Virus record (IMG/VR): IMGVR_UViG_3300047547_000066
Coordinates: 1 to 58,846 of that record
Length of the DNA stretch: 58,846 nucleotides
Reading direction: 5' to 3' (one strand)
DNA from: a virus
Below are positions 7,171-14,600 of this stretch, piece after piece (position 1 is the first letter of the stretch; every line of letters starts with the position of its first letter). The notes under the pieces were generated by a model, which was not told the origin of the DNA, did no database searches, and worked only from the letters and a program-made list of their open reading frames with translations. The position numbers and the translations under genes were made by a program.

Positions 7171-7367
7171 TTACAAATTCCTCTGGAAAAGACGATATGT
7201 AGAAGAACCATTAGACGGAACGCGATCTACACGATAACCTCTACGAACAAGAGCAGGAACAACACTGCTCCCATCCCGGTGTATTTTCCGACCATAAAAG
7301 TCACGCTATCATATCCATATTTCACTGTATGTTCCAGAGTAGCAATTAAACGTTCAGTATTGGTCAT
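7171..7367 (-). pseudogene. frameshifted small gene, or programmed -1 frameshift
   Basis: The ATG at 7367 has a strong ribosome site (AAGGAATTCGGAA). The zero frame codes MTNTERLIATLEHTVKYGYD and stops at 7227. If one T is re-read at ACTTTTATGG (about 7292-7304), the frame continues as FYGRKIHRDGSSVV and ends RLFQRNL at 7171, three bases before the next gene. The shifted half has no start codon of its own. Either a single-base loss broke the gene or a -1 slip makes a 65-aa protein. Confidence 0.5.
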
Positions 7368-7435
7368 TTCCGAATTCCTTTGCGAGTGCCTGAATTATAC
7401 ATGAATTTTGTAACTTTTTTTAGAGACTCACAAAA

Positions 7436-7765
7436 TTATTTCAATTCATCTGGTACATCAACTACATCACCGAATTTGGATGCAACGTAGCAGCGCATGG
7501 CTGCGATCAGGGGTGTTGGGCCGTAGGAAACCGACGGTTCGTCGTATTCGTCCAAGTTGACCAAGATGCGAGCCGACCAGTACCCTTTGTACGAAGCCTG
7601 CACGCTGATGATCTCCCGCTCAATGATCGGGCCACCTTGTGCCCAGTCGGTGGAGGGGGAATAATTACCCCAATGAATGTCGGAAAGGCTAACGTGCTTA
7701 TCGGCGTAGGAGGCCACAGCCCAATCAAGTGCTGCGCGGGTCAATTCAGAGGATTTTATTTTCAT
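7436..7765 (-). CDS. DUF2591 family phage protein
   Basis: 109 aa starting MKIKSSELTRAALDWAVA, with YSPSTDWAQGGPIIERE and the C-terminal PTPLIAAMRCYVASKFGD. This is the typical DUF2591 pattern known from many enterobacterial and other proteobacterial phages; its function is unknown. The chosen ATG follows AAAGG; the longer frame adds 12 poorly conserved residues. G+C is visibly higher than in the neighbours, which suggests recent transfer. Confidence 0.92.
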   Translation of the reverse strand: MKIKSSELTRAALDWAVASYADKHVSLSDIHWGNYSPSTDWAQGGPIIEREIISVQASYKGYWSARILVNLDEYDEPSVSYGPTPLIAAMRCYVASKFGDVVDVPDELK

Positions 7766-7818
7766 TTCGTTTTCCTTTGTAAGTGACTGAATTATACACA
7801 ATATTCAGACAAACACAA

Positions 7819-8184
7819 TCAAGTAAAGAAAATAATTCCTTTTTTGTCTTTTACATATAGATGTACTTTGTCTGCTGAGTGAATCGGTGTTTTACATCCA
7901 CTCTTAACAAAAGTGTTGTATTTGTAAGGGTTGTATGTCGCTATCTCGCCGGATGGCTCAGAGTAGTCAAGAGTTACCAGATCACCAACAACAAATGCAT
8001 GAACATTCTTTCGTTTCTCTAGAAGAACCCGATTCCTGCCAGCCTGACTTACTTTAAAGGTACAATTGGTTAGTTCAACATAGTCTGAATGGTAGATGTC
8101 CAATCCTTTTAGTTGTCCAGTAAGTGCCTTTACGCTGAAAACCTTCTTGTGGAGGTTGAAGTAGACTGCTACTTTGATAGTCAT
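7819..8184 (-). CDS. conserved phage protein (121 aa)
   Basis: Starts MTIKVAVYFNLHKKVFSV, then RNRVLLEKRKNVHAFVVG, YNPYKYNTFV and HSADKVHLYV. I recognise this set of motifs from small proteins present in many proteobacterial phages; no activity is known. The start at 8184 sits just past the stop of the preceding gene, whereas the longer frame would overlap it deeply. Confidence 0.85.
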   Translation of the reverse strand: MTIKVAVYFNLHKKVFSVKALTGQLKGLDIYHSDYVELTNCTFKVSQAGRNRVLLEKRKNVHAFVVGDLVTLDYSEPSGEIATYNPYKYNTFVKSGCKTPIHSADKVHLYVKDKKGIIFFT

Positions 8185-8185
8185 G

Positions 8186-8464
8186 TCAACTAAACCGAAT
8201 TTCTGACTCAATTTGAGAGTATACATAACCGGGAGTTGATGATATTTTGTCTACTATAAGTTGAATCAACTCAGCAGCAGCCATACCATCAAGAGAAAAA
8301 GAAAAGTCGAATTTCACTGTAACACAATTGTGTGCGTCATCATCCACCTGAGAATATTCATTCATGACGAATTCGTCGTAATGACTCTCAATGAATTTCT
8401 TCAGCGAGAATCCAGAATTCTTGGAAGTTTTAAATGTACCGTAGCACCTGCTCCATATTGACAT
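8186..8464 (-). CDS. hypothetical protein (92 aa)
   Basis: The start MSIWSRCYGTFKTSK has AAGGATGTTATATC upstream. The C-terminal region LDGMAAAELIQLIVDKISS is helical. It follows its own promoter at 8493-8521. Family not recognised. Confidence 0.75.
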   Translation of the reverse strand: MSIWSRCYGTFKTSKNSGFSLKKFIESHYDEFVMNEYSQVDDDAHNCVTVKFDFSFSLDGMAAAELIQLIVDKISSTPGYVYSQIESEIRFS

Positions 8465-8492
8465 GATATAACATCCTTTGTTGATAATATCG

Positions 8493-8521
8493 ATTGTATG
8501 GTATTTCAAACAACATGTCAA
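8493..8521 (-). promoter_or_regulatory. sigma70-like promoter
   Basis: TTGACA, 17 nt, TACAAT, 29 bp upstream of the 92-aa gene. Confidence 0.75.
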
Positions 8522-8554
8522 ATCCTTTCAATATATATTACTTTGAAGGATTCT

Positions 8555-8836
8555 TCACGCATTGATGCCATGTGCGGCAAATACCTTGCGAACGTGCTTT
8601 TCAAGGGAGCAAGGCGCAGTATCCATGTCAACGTACCACGACCATCCCGAAATTTCCTCGATGATGGTTTCGGTCTGCTCATCCGTCAGCGGCTTATGTT
8701 GCAAAGCCTCGCGCTCTTTCGCTGCAACAAGGGTGGCGAAGCGTTCGAGTTCATGCACCATCAGCAGATGTGGTGTTTCAATCGCCTGCTTGATGTTTGC
8801 CTCCCGCGCCATTTCAATGATTTCTTCGCGGGTCAT
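8555..8836 (-). CDS. conserved phage protein (93 aa)
   Basis: Starts MTREEIIEMAREA, with ELERFATLVAAKEREA in the middle, a pattern found in many small phage proteins. Function unknown. It overlaps the upstream gene by ATGA. Its G+C is higher than the region average, suggesting acquisition with the next gene. Confidence 0.85.
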   Translation of the reverse strand: MTREEIIEMAREANIKQAIETPHLLMVHELERFATLVAAKEREALQHKPLTDEQTETIIEEISGWSWYVDMDTAPCSLEKHVRKVFAAHGINA

Positions 8837-9051
8837 GTTGCATCCCTTGCTGCCAGCATTGCGTCTGCATATTCATAAGCCTCTGCTGCGGCATCTCTTG
8901 GGTGTCGATTGTGTACAAGTGCTGTCAAAGCCTTCGCAGCAAAGTAGTCCCGCATGGTAATACCATCAAACTGTAGTGCAGAAGATAATTGCCCAAGTCG
9001 ATCAAATCTCGCATGAGCCGGAAAAGCTGGTTGGTTAACTATAGTGCTCAT
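8833..9051 (-). CDS. conserved phage protein (72 aa)
   Basis: Shows MRDYFAAKALTALV and AEAYEYADAML, recalling the common small phage protein that reads MTLRDYFAAKAM...AYAYADAML. A good ribosome site (CAGGAGTTTGAA) precedes the ATG. Function unknown. Confidence 0.85.
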   Translation of the reverse strand: MSTIVNQPAFPAHARFDRLGQLSSALQFDGITMRDYFAAKALTALVHNRHPRDAAAEAYEYADAMLAARDAT

Positions 9052-9090
9052 TTCAAACTCCTGTTGATGTCTACATTCATGATTTATCCA

Positions 9091-9288
9091 TTATACCACA
9101 TTACCAGCATCATGAAGTATCTGAGCAACGTTCTTCAGTGCAGTTGTTTTACCTTGTTGACGAGGGCAAGACAACCCAACAGTTCTGAACTCACTTAGGT
9201 AAGCTACCTTGCTCAGATACTCGAAATTGAGGGCATGAGCATCGGTTATCGTATCTAATAGACTGAATAGCATGCCCTCATTAATCAT
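9091..9288 (-). CDS. short P-loop protein, probably truncated ATPase
   Basis: 65 aa with a Walker A motif SCPRQQGKTTAL near the C-terminus, after a helical N-terminal part. No Walker B or other ATPase motif follows, and the frame stops about ten residues after the P-loop helix. It looks like the front end of a P-loop ATPase (terminase-like or helicase-like) cut short. It overlaps the preceding lipoprotein gene by ATGA. Confidence 0.6.
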   Translation of the reverse strand: MINEGMLFSLLDTITDAHALNFEYLSKVAYLSEFRTVGLSCPRQQGKTTALKNVAQILHDAGNVV

Positions 9289-10088
9289 TTACCAGTGCCG
9301 CCAAACATAGTCATGCCATGAGGAATTAGAATGGTGTTGACCTTACCTTCCTTTGCAGCTTCGGCAAGCATCAGTTGAGCCTGTGCATTCATATAAGCAA
9401 TGCTCTGAGAAGAATTCTGCGCCAATGCAGCCATACGCTCGGATTCTTTCTTGGCAATCTGAACTTCGTTCTCTTTGATCTTGAGTTCATTTTGCGACCG
9501 AACATATGCGGTTGCAGCGTTCATGATGTCTGCATTGGGTGCAATGTTACGAATCTGAACCACACTAACATTGATGGCGGCATCCAGTTTTTCTTCTTTC
9601 AACTGTTGTTCTACTGTTGCTTTGATTTCAGCCTCAATCTTGGCTCGATTATCGGCGACTTCAAGTGCTTTATAACCACGTACAGCCTTGTAAGAAGCAT
9701 TGTTGACCAGTGTACTCACATAGGTATACATCAGCAACATATCACCATCTAGCTCAAGAGCATGGAAACTCTTGGATTTAGTAGTGTACAACTCTGCAAC
9801 ACTGGATGGATTGATTCCATACACCAGAGTAATATCAAAGTCTGCAAGAGCAGAATTATCGGAAGTAAGCGGAGTTTTGTTTTCCAGCCCAACCACAATG
9901 TCTTTGACAGGGAATGTCAGAACGTCACCGACGAGTGTCTGGTTCCAGCTACCAGCAGGTAGTTCATTCCCTTGAATCTGGCGAGACATATCAACACGGA
10001 CACCAACAGTACCAGACTCAATCCGAGTACAACCAACTGCTGCTACCGCAACAATACTAACCAAAGCAATTTTCAAAAATTTAATCAC
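9285..10088 (-). CDS. SPFH/prohibitin-like lipoprotein
   Basis: 267 aa. The signal peptide ends in a lipobox (AVAAVGC), so it should be a lipid-anchored envelope protein. An SPFH-type domain follows, with TVGVRVDM, FDITLVYGI and VSVVQIRNI. A long helical region comes next (KIKENEVQIAKKESERMAAL), typical of prohibitin/stomatin proteins that build ring-like membrane scaffolds. SPFH lipoproteins occur in other large phages; their role there is not settled, possibly control of lysis or membrane proteases (inference). Confidence 0.85.
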   Translation of the reverse strand: MIKFLKIALVSIVAVAAVGCTRIESGTVGVRVDMSRQIQGNELPAGSWNQTLVGDVLTFPVKDIVVGLENKTPLTSDNSALADFDITLVYGINPSSVAELYTTKSKSFHALELDGDMLLMYTYVSTLVNNASYKAVRGYKALEVADNRAKIEAEIKATVEQQLKEEKLDAAINVSVVQIRNIAPNADIMNAATAYVRSQNELKIKENEVQIAKKESERMAALAQNSSQSIAYMNAQAQLMLAEAAKEGKVNTILIPHGMTMFGGTGK

Positions 10089-10100
10089 AGTTCTAACCTT

Positions 10101-10277
10101 TCAAAACAAAAGAACAAATAAACCAATCAATCCAGAAACAACACAGCTTGTTAGCAATGTTATAGCTGACCATTTTACCACAAACTTTCGCTGCTTGGTT
10201 GATAAATCCAAGAACAGAGAACCTATCGTTATCAGTATTGTAACCAATACAACAAATAATACAACTAACTTAATCAT
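10101..10277 (-). CDS. small membrane protein (58 aa)
   Basis: Two hydrophobic segments (LVVLFVVLVTILITIGSLFL and LLTSCVVSGLIGLFVLLF) joined by a basic loop. The ATG at 10277 has GAGGAAAATA upstream and lies inside the end of the preceding gene. Holin-like size and layout, but no proof of function. Confidence 0.65.
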   Translation of the reverse strand: MIKLVVLFVVLVTILITIGSLFLDLSTKQRKFVVKWSAITLLTSCVVSGLIGLFVLLF

Positions 10278-10728
10278 TATTTTCCTCAAAAAGAACTTCT
10301 CGAAGTCTACTGATTGCTTCGTCCCTACCTTGAATCTGCTGTGGATGTTTTACTGCACTGTTTTCTAGTGCATCCAATGCAACACGCATTATTTTACGTA
10401 ATTTTTCGTTTTCGGCTTCAAGTTTCTCTATGCGTCGAAGTCTATCACCAGCCATCTTGTATTGCCACTCATGTGCTTCGCTTAGACGCTGTACTTCAAG
10501 TTGTTCTTTTCTCAGTTGTTGAATATGATCTTCATTCTCATCGCGTAATTGATTCCACTCATTACCACACTCATCAGCAGTTCCTAAATGTCCAAAAACA
10601 GACTTCCATTGGTTCAATTCGGAATACAATCTACGAAGTTCTGTAGCGGCTTGCTTGTCATATGCATTATGGAATTGTTCCAATGCATCAGCCAGACTAA
10701 GCGCCAGCGGTTTTACTGTATTGTTCAT
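10270..10728 (-). CDS. coiled-coil phage protein (152 aa)
   Basis: Starts with KPLALSLADALEQF and AATELRRLYSE, then a long coiled coil (RLRRIEKLEAENEKLRKI). It is a longer paralogue of the 76-aa protein at 22445-22675 and of the common phage protein with WLE...AAAELRRLH. Function unknown. Confidence 0.8.
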   Translation of the reverse strand: MNNTVKPLALSLADALEQFHNAYDKQAATELRRLYSELNQWKSVFGHLGTADECGNEWNQLRDENEDHIQQLRKEQLEVQRLSEAHEWQYKMAGDRLRRIEKLEAENEKLRKIMRVALDALENSAVKHPQQIQGRDEAISRLREVLFEENND

Positions 10729-10743
10729 ATCATTCCTATCAAA

Positions 10744-11166
10744 TCAATCGTATGTCCAACCAAGAACTCGCATCATCTTGGTCTTGACAAGAACATTTGG
10801 TGTACGCTTAGTTCTTTCAGTATGTGTGAACCCCATCATAACACCAACCTCAGCAACAGCACCACTTCTGCATAGTCCTGCATGGCAATGGACAATCACA
10901 TTTCTATTCTCATCCAATGCCTGTCTCAGAACACCAACCAACTCTGCTGCCTGTTCATCTGTTATTGCAAACTCCATCAGATTCTTATCTGGTTCAGTAT
11001 CTTCTAAGTCGAGAAACTCAAACTGATGAACCCTTGCAAACTTCTTGTTCGGAACAGGGAAGTATGAAGCAGGATCAACGATCTGAATGAGAACAGCATC
11101 TTCTCCCATATCAGAATGAGAACCAGAAAAAACAGCAGACTTGCTTACGTTTTCTATAAATGACAT
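10744..11166 (-). CDS. tyrosine/dual-specificity phosphatase-like protein
   Basis: 140 aa with the Cx5R signature in VIVHCHAGLCRSG, and FLDLEDTEPD earlier, where the general acid Asp of the family would lie. The length fits a minimal dual-specificity phosphatase domain. Related proteins occur in many phages; the phage target is not known. It lies in a run of overlapping accessory genes. Confidence 0.85.
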   Translation of the reverse strand: MSFIENVSKSAVFSGSHSDMGEDAVLIQIVDPASYFPVPNKKFARVHQFEFLDLEDTEPDKNLMEFAITDEQAAELVGVLRQALDENRNVIVHCHAGLCRSGAVAEVGVMMGFTHTERTKRTPNVLVKTKMMRVLGWTYD

Positions 11167-11517
11167 TTATAATCCAAGCACATCTCGTTCTTCTCGTGTC
11201 AGTTTTGCTAGTGCTGCTACTCGAATCGCATACTTACGTTTTTCCTCGCTCTGACGGTGTTCTTCATCAAATACTCTCATTTCCAAATCACCCAGAGCCT
11301 CTAACGAATCTTCAGAATATGTAGGCGAGACTCGAATATCGTTTATGTGACTTTCGTAGTCGGAAATGACAAACATGGAGTCCTTGACGGAAATATCAAA
11401 CCCCACTTTAGTAGCACGTTCCAGAACATTGATCAGCCGTACTGGGTACGCAGTACGGTCATTTTCTTCACGTGCTACATTAAGATAGACCCATTCTAGA
11501 TTCCCAATCTTATCCAT
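11167..11517 (-). CDS. hypothetical protein (116 aa)
   Basis: Begins MDKIGNLEWVYLNVAREEN and ends LAKLTREERDVLGL, a helical tail often seen in small phage proteins. No family assigned. Its start overlaps the end of the micro-gene at 11510-11605. Confidence 0.7.
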   Translation of the reverse strand: MDKIGNLEWVYLNVAREENDRTAYPVRLINVLERATKVGFDISVKDSMFVISDYESHINDIRVSPTYSEDSLEALGDLEMRVFDEEHRQSEEKRKYAIRVAALAKLTREERDVLGL

Positions 11518-11605
11518 TGTTCATTCTTTCAAAAATATAGGTGTCTTGATCGTCTACTTTCACCAACAACGACGGACGACCTGCTATACCAAGCATTGCT
11601 CTCAT
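11510..11605 (-). CDS. truncated copy of the MRAMLG protein (31 aa)
   Basis: MRAMLGIAGRPSLLVKVDDQ... begins by ATGA overlap with the preceding gene and stops after 31 codons. About 85 bp here are nearly identical to the region around 18137-18220, where the full protein (106 aa) is coded. So this is a shortened paralogue; it may still be translated. Confidence 0.5.
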   Translation of the reverse strand: MRAMLGIAGRPSLLVKVDDQDTYIFERMNNG

Positions 11606-11805
11606 TTTGCCCTCACACAACGAAAGTTCTCTACCTTCAACCCAAGCTCACGACCAGCGTCTTCGCACATCTGCTTTGCCGATTTTGAATCAACACTGGT
11701 ATGGAACTCGCCAACAGGTCGCCAATCCATTACTTTGTTTTGATAGTAACGGTCGCCGGTCACTGCTACAGTAGTCCAAACCATCAGAATGTAAATCATT
11801 TCCAC
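11602..11805 (-). CDS. small conserved phage protein (67 aa)
   Basis: A hydrophobic N-terminus (MIYILMVWTTVAVTG) suggests a signal or anchor. Then comes WRPVGEFHT and a Cys-containing tail ending LGLKVENFRCVRAK. The pattern W.P.GEF...A...LGL..ENFRC is common in small phage proteins. The last ten codons are shared as DNA with the 44-aa gene at 18178-18312. Confidence 0.8.
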   Translation of the reverse strand: MEMIYILMVWTTVAVTGDRYYQNKVMDWRPVGEFHTSVDSKSAKQMCEDAGRELGLKVENFRCVRAK

Positions 11806-11846
11806 TCCCAGTAATATTCATTTATTGGATTATACACAACAATTGT

Positions 11847-12131
11847 TCACTCGTAAAGAGGAATCGCACCATCATCAGTAGGCGAACAATCAATCCATCC
11901 GAATGGTTCTGGTTTAAAATAACCATATGGTTCACGGTTCTTCAACATTTCGGTCCATTGCTTATCTCGTTCTGCTACTATCTCTGATGCGAAGTGCCAT
12001 AGATACTCATCGGCAATAGATATCTGCTGTCCACGAATACTGTTTTTGTGCCTAGTATGTCTTATTTTAGCAACACGTTCAGCTTCGTAAAGCTGTTCTT
12101 CTGTAAGAGTTGGTGGAATTTTACTCATCAT
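11847..12131 (-). CDS. conserved phage protein with GWIDC tail (94 aa)
   Basis: A helical first half, then PYGYFKPEPFGWIDCSP and the end GAIPLYE. This C-terminal block is a common module in small phage proteins. Function unknown. Its start shares one base with the upstream stop (TAATG). Confidence 0.8.
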   Translation of the reverse strand: MMSKIPPTLTEEQLYEAERVAKIRHTRHKNSIRGQQISIADEYLWHFASEIVAERDKQWTEMLKNREPYGYFKPEPFGWIDCSPTDDGAIPLYE

Positions 12132-12307
12132 TATAAACCTTTACTCATTCCAGACTCAGGAAACCTGAACATCTGAACTAGAAATACAATCAAACAAAGA
12201 ACAGATAAAACAACGTAGTCATTGAATCCAAAGTAAAGAAAACCGAATAGAGATAACGGAAAACTCAGCATATCAATCAGACAGAACAATTTTGTTAAAT
12301 GCGTCAT
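12131..12307 (-). CDS. small membrane protein (58 aa)
   Basis: Hydrophobic over two segments (MLSFPLSLFGFLYFGF and VVLSVLCLIVFLVQMF). The ATG start is preferred to an upstream TTG. Role unknown. Confidence 0.6.
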   Translation of the reverse strand: MTHLTKLFCLIDMLSFPLSLFGFLYFGFNDYVVLSVLCLIVFLVQMFRFPESGMSKGL

Positions 12308-12340
12308 AATTTTTATCCAAATTAGAATGTCTAGCAATTT

Positions 12341-12547
12341 TTAGTTGTTAGAGTGTTGTCTCGTTTGAACAATTTCTTGCATCTTACAAAGCAAACCTGC
12401 ATTAAATGGGTTGCCTCCACACAAACCCCATACTTGGAGGAATTTTTCCTCAGTTAAATTAGGGTTGATTGCCAACATAAGTTCTCTGGCAATTTCTTGG
12501 TTCATGATGTCTGCAACATCAGTTTCTACATTGAAAGATTTGTTCAT
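12341..12547 (-). CDS. hypothetical protein (68 aa)
   Basis: MNKSFNVETDVADIMNQEIA..., with WGLCGGNPFNAGLLCKM in the C-terminal half. It overlaps its upstream neighbour by ATGA. Family not recognised. Confidence 0.65.
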   Translation of the reverse strand: MNKSFNVETDVADIMNQEIARELMLAINPNLTEEKFLQVWGLCGGNPFNAGLLCKMQEIVQTRQHSNN

Positions 12548-12735
12548 CGTTTAACTCTGAAATTAACCAATTCAAGTTCAAAATACCAACAAACAGGTGG
12601 TTTCTTGCCTGATTTTTCGTATCTCTTATCCATTACATTGCAAGCCTTCAATTTTGCTTGGTCCTCGTCGATTGCTCTGACAGTGACAGTTGCTGTCTTC
12701 GAATCGACATAGCTGAATGTATATTTGTTTATCAT
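12544..12735 (-). CDS. hypothetical protein (63 aa)
   Basis: Predicted beta then helix: YTFSYVDSKTATVTVRAID, DQAKLKACNVMD, then WYFELELVNFRV. Small compact fold of unknown function, in the ATGA chain with its neighbours. Confidence 0.65.
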   Translation of the reverse strand: MINKYTFSYVDSKTATVTVRAIDEDQAKLKACNVMDKRYEKSGKKPPVCWYFELELVNFRVKR

Positions 12736-12998
12736 TTAATTTCAAAATGTCGTTTAAATGTTGTTTGCCAATGGTTCAACAACATAATGGATTCCGTAGG
12801 TCTTTCGCTAGGATCGAAACAATGATATGCATCATCTTCCGACTGTTCCATCAACCTACACATTTCTAGAACAATCAATTCAGCGAACTTTTCTTGATCT
12901 ACCTCGTATCCATCGAACTCGGGAGAACCATTAAATGGATTGTTACTCCAAACTTCTTTACGAGATTGTGTTAGTAGTTCTTCAATCCGTTTGTTCAT
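12732..12998 (-). CDS. IKEL/FAELIV family small protein (88 aa)
   Basis: MNKRIEELLTQSRK at the start, KFAELIVLEMCRLMEQ in the middle and TTFKRHFEIK at the end. This is the first clear member, in position, of the expanded family. Function unknown; no catalytic motif seen. Confidence 0.85.
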   Translation of the reverse strand: MNKRIEELLTQSRKEVWSNNPFNGSPEFDGYEVDQEKFAELIVLEMCRLMEQSEDDAYHCFDPSERPTESIMLLNHWQTTFKRHFEIK

Positions 12999-13375
12999 TC
13001 CATTCCTTTACCAATTTTAGCAGCAGCACGTACGATTGCACGGCGAATGTTTGCGTGAAAATCGTCTAGACAAGGTTCTTGTACGGAACAAATTTCCACT
13101 CCATTTGTATCGTAGACACGGACGGAAACAAGCATATTTCCATATTCTTCAAAACAGTTGGCTTGAAAAACAATATCCAACCGCAACGCCAGCCGCAACG
13201 CATCACCATCATCAGTTAGTGGATCCCAAACATATGGAACATACAACCAAGGTTCAGGTTTGCTTACATCCGCGTTTAGTAATGGCTGACCGTTTGCTGA
13301 AAAACCTCGCCATGGATAACCAGCAGCTTTAGCAGCCAGTTCAAGTAGTTCATTATCATTCATATCTTCACTCAT
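12995..13375 (-). CDS. conserved phage protein, ELLELAAKAAG family (126 aa)
   Basis: Shows NDNELLELAAKAAGYPW, then YVWDPLTDDGDALRLAL and a C-terminal RRAIVRAAAKIGKG. I recognise this layout from small proteins in many phages. A second, diverged copy lies at 18309-18698. Function unknown. Confidence 0.85.
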   Translation of the reverse strand: MSEDMNDNELLELAAKAAGYPWRGFSANGQPLLNADVSKPEPWLYVPYVWDPLTDDGDALRLALRLDIVFQANCFEEYGNMLVSVRVYDTNGVEICSVQEPCLDDFHANIRRAIVRAAAKIGKGME

Positions 13376-13572
13376 TTCTTGGTCCCAATCATTTCAGCAA
13401 TTCGACGTTTAAGTTCTTGACGATACTCATTGTGCCACCCGAGTTCAAATGCAGGATTGCGCAGAGCAAACTGGTTAGCACGAGCCAAATGTTTCTGAAG
13501 TTCAGATATGCTCTTGCCTTCAAAGTGTTTGGGGTCTGTTGGACTCCAATGTTTTAGCTTAGATGTATCCAT
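13372..13572 (-). CDS. hypothetical protein (66 aa)
   Basis: Basic, helical protein: HWSPTDPKHFEGKSISELQ, then ELKRRIAEMIGTKK. First gene after a strong promoter, with GGAGCAAAAC as ribosome site. Function unknown. Confidence 0.75.
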   Translation of the reverse strand: MDTSKLKHWSPTDPKHFEGKSISELQKHLARANQFALRNPAFELGWHNEYRQELKRRIAEMIGTKK

Positions 13573-13591
13573 GTTTTGCTCCTGAGTCGGT

Positions 13592-13621
13592 ATTATAGCT
13601 GGTTTGTACTAACTATGTCAA
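13592..13621 (-). promoter_or_regulatory. sigma70-like promoter
   Basis: TTGACA, 18 nt, TATAAT. It would drive the leftward chain of small genes that begins with the 66-aa gene. Confidence 0.85.
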
Positions 13622-13643
13622 CTATTTTTAAACATGAGCAAAT

Positions 13644-13724
13644 TTAATGCATTCGACCATACTCAACCCCAATGGAGAATACGATAAAAGAATACACCAA
13701 CAAAATCACTAAGTTGTACCACAT
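13644..13724 (-). CDS. membrane micro-protein (26 aa)
   Basis: MWYNLVILLVYSFIVFSIGV... is one transmembrane segment and little else. It starts two bases after the stop of the preceding gene. No clear ribosome site, so it would rely on coupling. Confidence 0.4.
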   Translation of the reverse strand: MWYNLVILLVYSFIVFSIGVEYGRMH

Positions 13725-13726
13725 AT

Positions 13727-13942
13727 TCAAAGCCCAAAGTATGATTTTAGCACTTTGTTATACAATGCCCTCTCATGTGGTGGAAGGTCTGTCCTACAAA
13801 CAATTGCAAACATACATTCCCGCACAATCAACTCAGCAAACTTATCAACAAAATCTTTGTTGTATTCAATGGTCACTGGATATCCATCAGGACTCTGGTG
13901 ACTTGCTATTTCAGCAAGTTCGTGTATTCGTTTATTCATCAT
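13727..13942 (-). CDS. IKEL/FAELIV family small protein (71 aa)
   Basis: MMNKRIHELAEIASHQ, then DKFAELIVRECMFAIVC and the end KVLKSYFGL. The start is set at the double ATG; the listed longer frame has no ribosome site. Function unknown. Confidence 0.8.
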   Translation of the reverse strand: MMNKRIHELAEIASHQSPDGYPVTIEYNKDFVDKFAELIVRECMFAIVCRTDLPPHERALYNKVLKSYFGL

Positions 13943-13943
13943 G

Positions 13944-14105
13944 TTACATATCCCTGTCACCGAGACTAAACTGAAAACGTTTGTGGGTGGGACAATAATT
14001 CAACTTTCCGTGAAATCGCCATCCTAGCTTATAACCATCTCGTTGATTACCGTTCCAAACAGCATCACATCTGACGCAATGATACGGAGCATGGTGGTGC
14101 CTCAT
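13944..14105 (-). CDS. small Cys/His-rich protein (52 aa)
   Basis: MRHHHAPYHCVRCDAVWNG... with CxxC and a later Cys/His pair (NYCPTHKRF). The pattern suggests a single zinc ribbon. The start shares one base with the upstream stop (TAATG). Function unknown. Confidence 0.65.
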   Translation of the reverse strand: MRHHHAPYHCVRCDAVWNGNQRDGYKLGWRFHGKLNYCPTHKRFQFSLGDRDM

Positions 14106-14332
14106 TACTCGATCCTGTAAAAATGCTCTGATATCTTCTCATCAACGGAAATCAAAGGACCACCGAGTTCCAGAGGCGCGTCTCTATATTCGTCCTCAAT
14201 GATCCGTCTAGCATCTTCGATGATTCTAACAGCGAAATTCTCTATGTTTTTTACTGTATTGAGTTCGCTCAAGTTTCCATCAGTTGTGACAATAAAACAT
14301 TCGTTGATTAACTGGTTCATTCGTTCATTCAT
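14105..14332 (-). CDS. IKEL/FAELIV family small protein, divergent (75 aa)
   Basis: Starts MNERMNQLINECF; ENFAVRIIEDARRII stands where FAELIVREC normally lies; the end is EKISEHFYRIE. A clear but diverged member of the family. Confidence 0.75.
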   Translation of the reverse strand: MNERMNQLINECFIVTTDGNLSELNTVKNIENFAVRIIEDARRIIEDEYRDAPLELGGPLISVDEKISEHFYRIE

Positions 14333-14597
14333 ATTTCAACCATCCTATAAGAGTCCATTGAGTCACGGAATACTGTTGACTCATAACATAATGATTACAC
14401 GATTCTATCAGAAATGGGTTGTTCGGATCATCAAACCGCACACCATGTTCAACACAAAATTCTCTAAATTGTTCTTCACTGTCGAATACCTTGGAAGGTT
14501 CGCTGATTCCATTCCAGACAAAGATTTTTCTCCAGCGACCAATGTCTCTGGGTGTGAATCTTAGTTTTGTTTTTGCTGCCAAAGTTTCAATAGTCAT
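14325..14597 (-). CDS. hypothetical protein (90 aa)
   Basis: MTIETLAAKTKLRFTPRDIG..., with WRKIFVWNGISEPSKVFDS and a Tyr/Trp-rich end (VTQWTLIGWLKYE). No family recognised. Overlaps the next start by 8 bp. Confidence 0.65.
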   Translation of the reverse strand: MTIETLAAKTKLRFTPRDIGRWRKIFVWNGISEPSKVFDSEEQFREFCVEHGVRFDDPNNPFLIESCNHYVMSQQYSVTQWTLIGWLKYE

Positions 14598-14600
14598 TGA

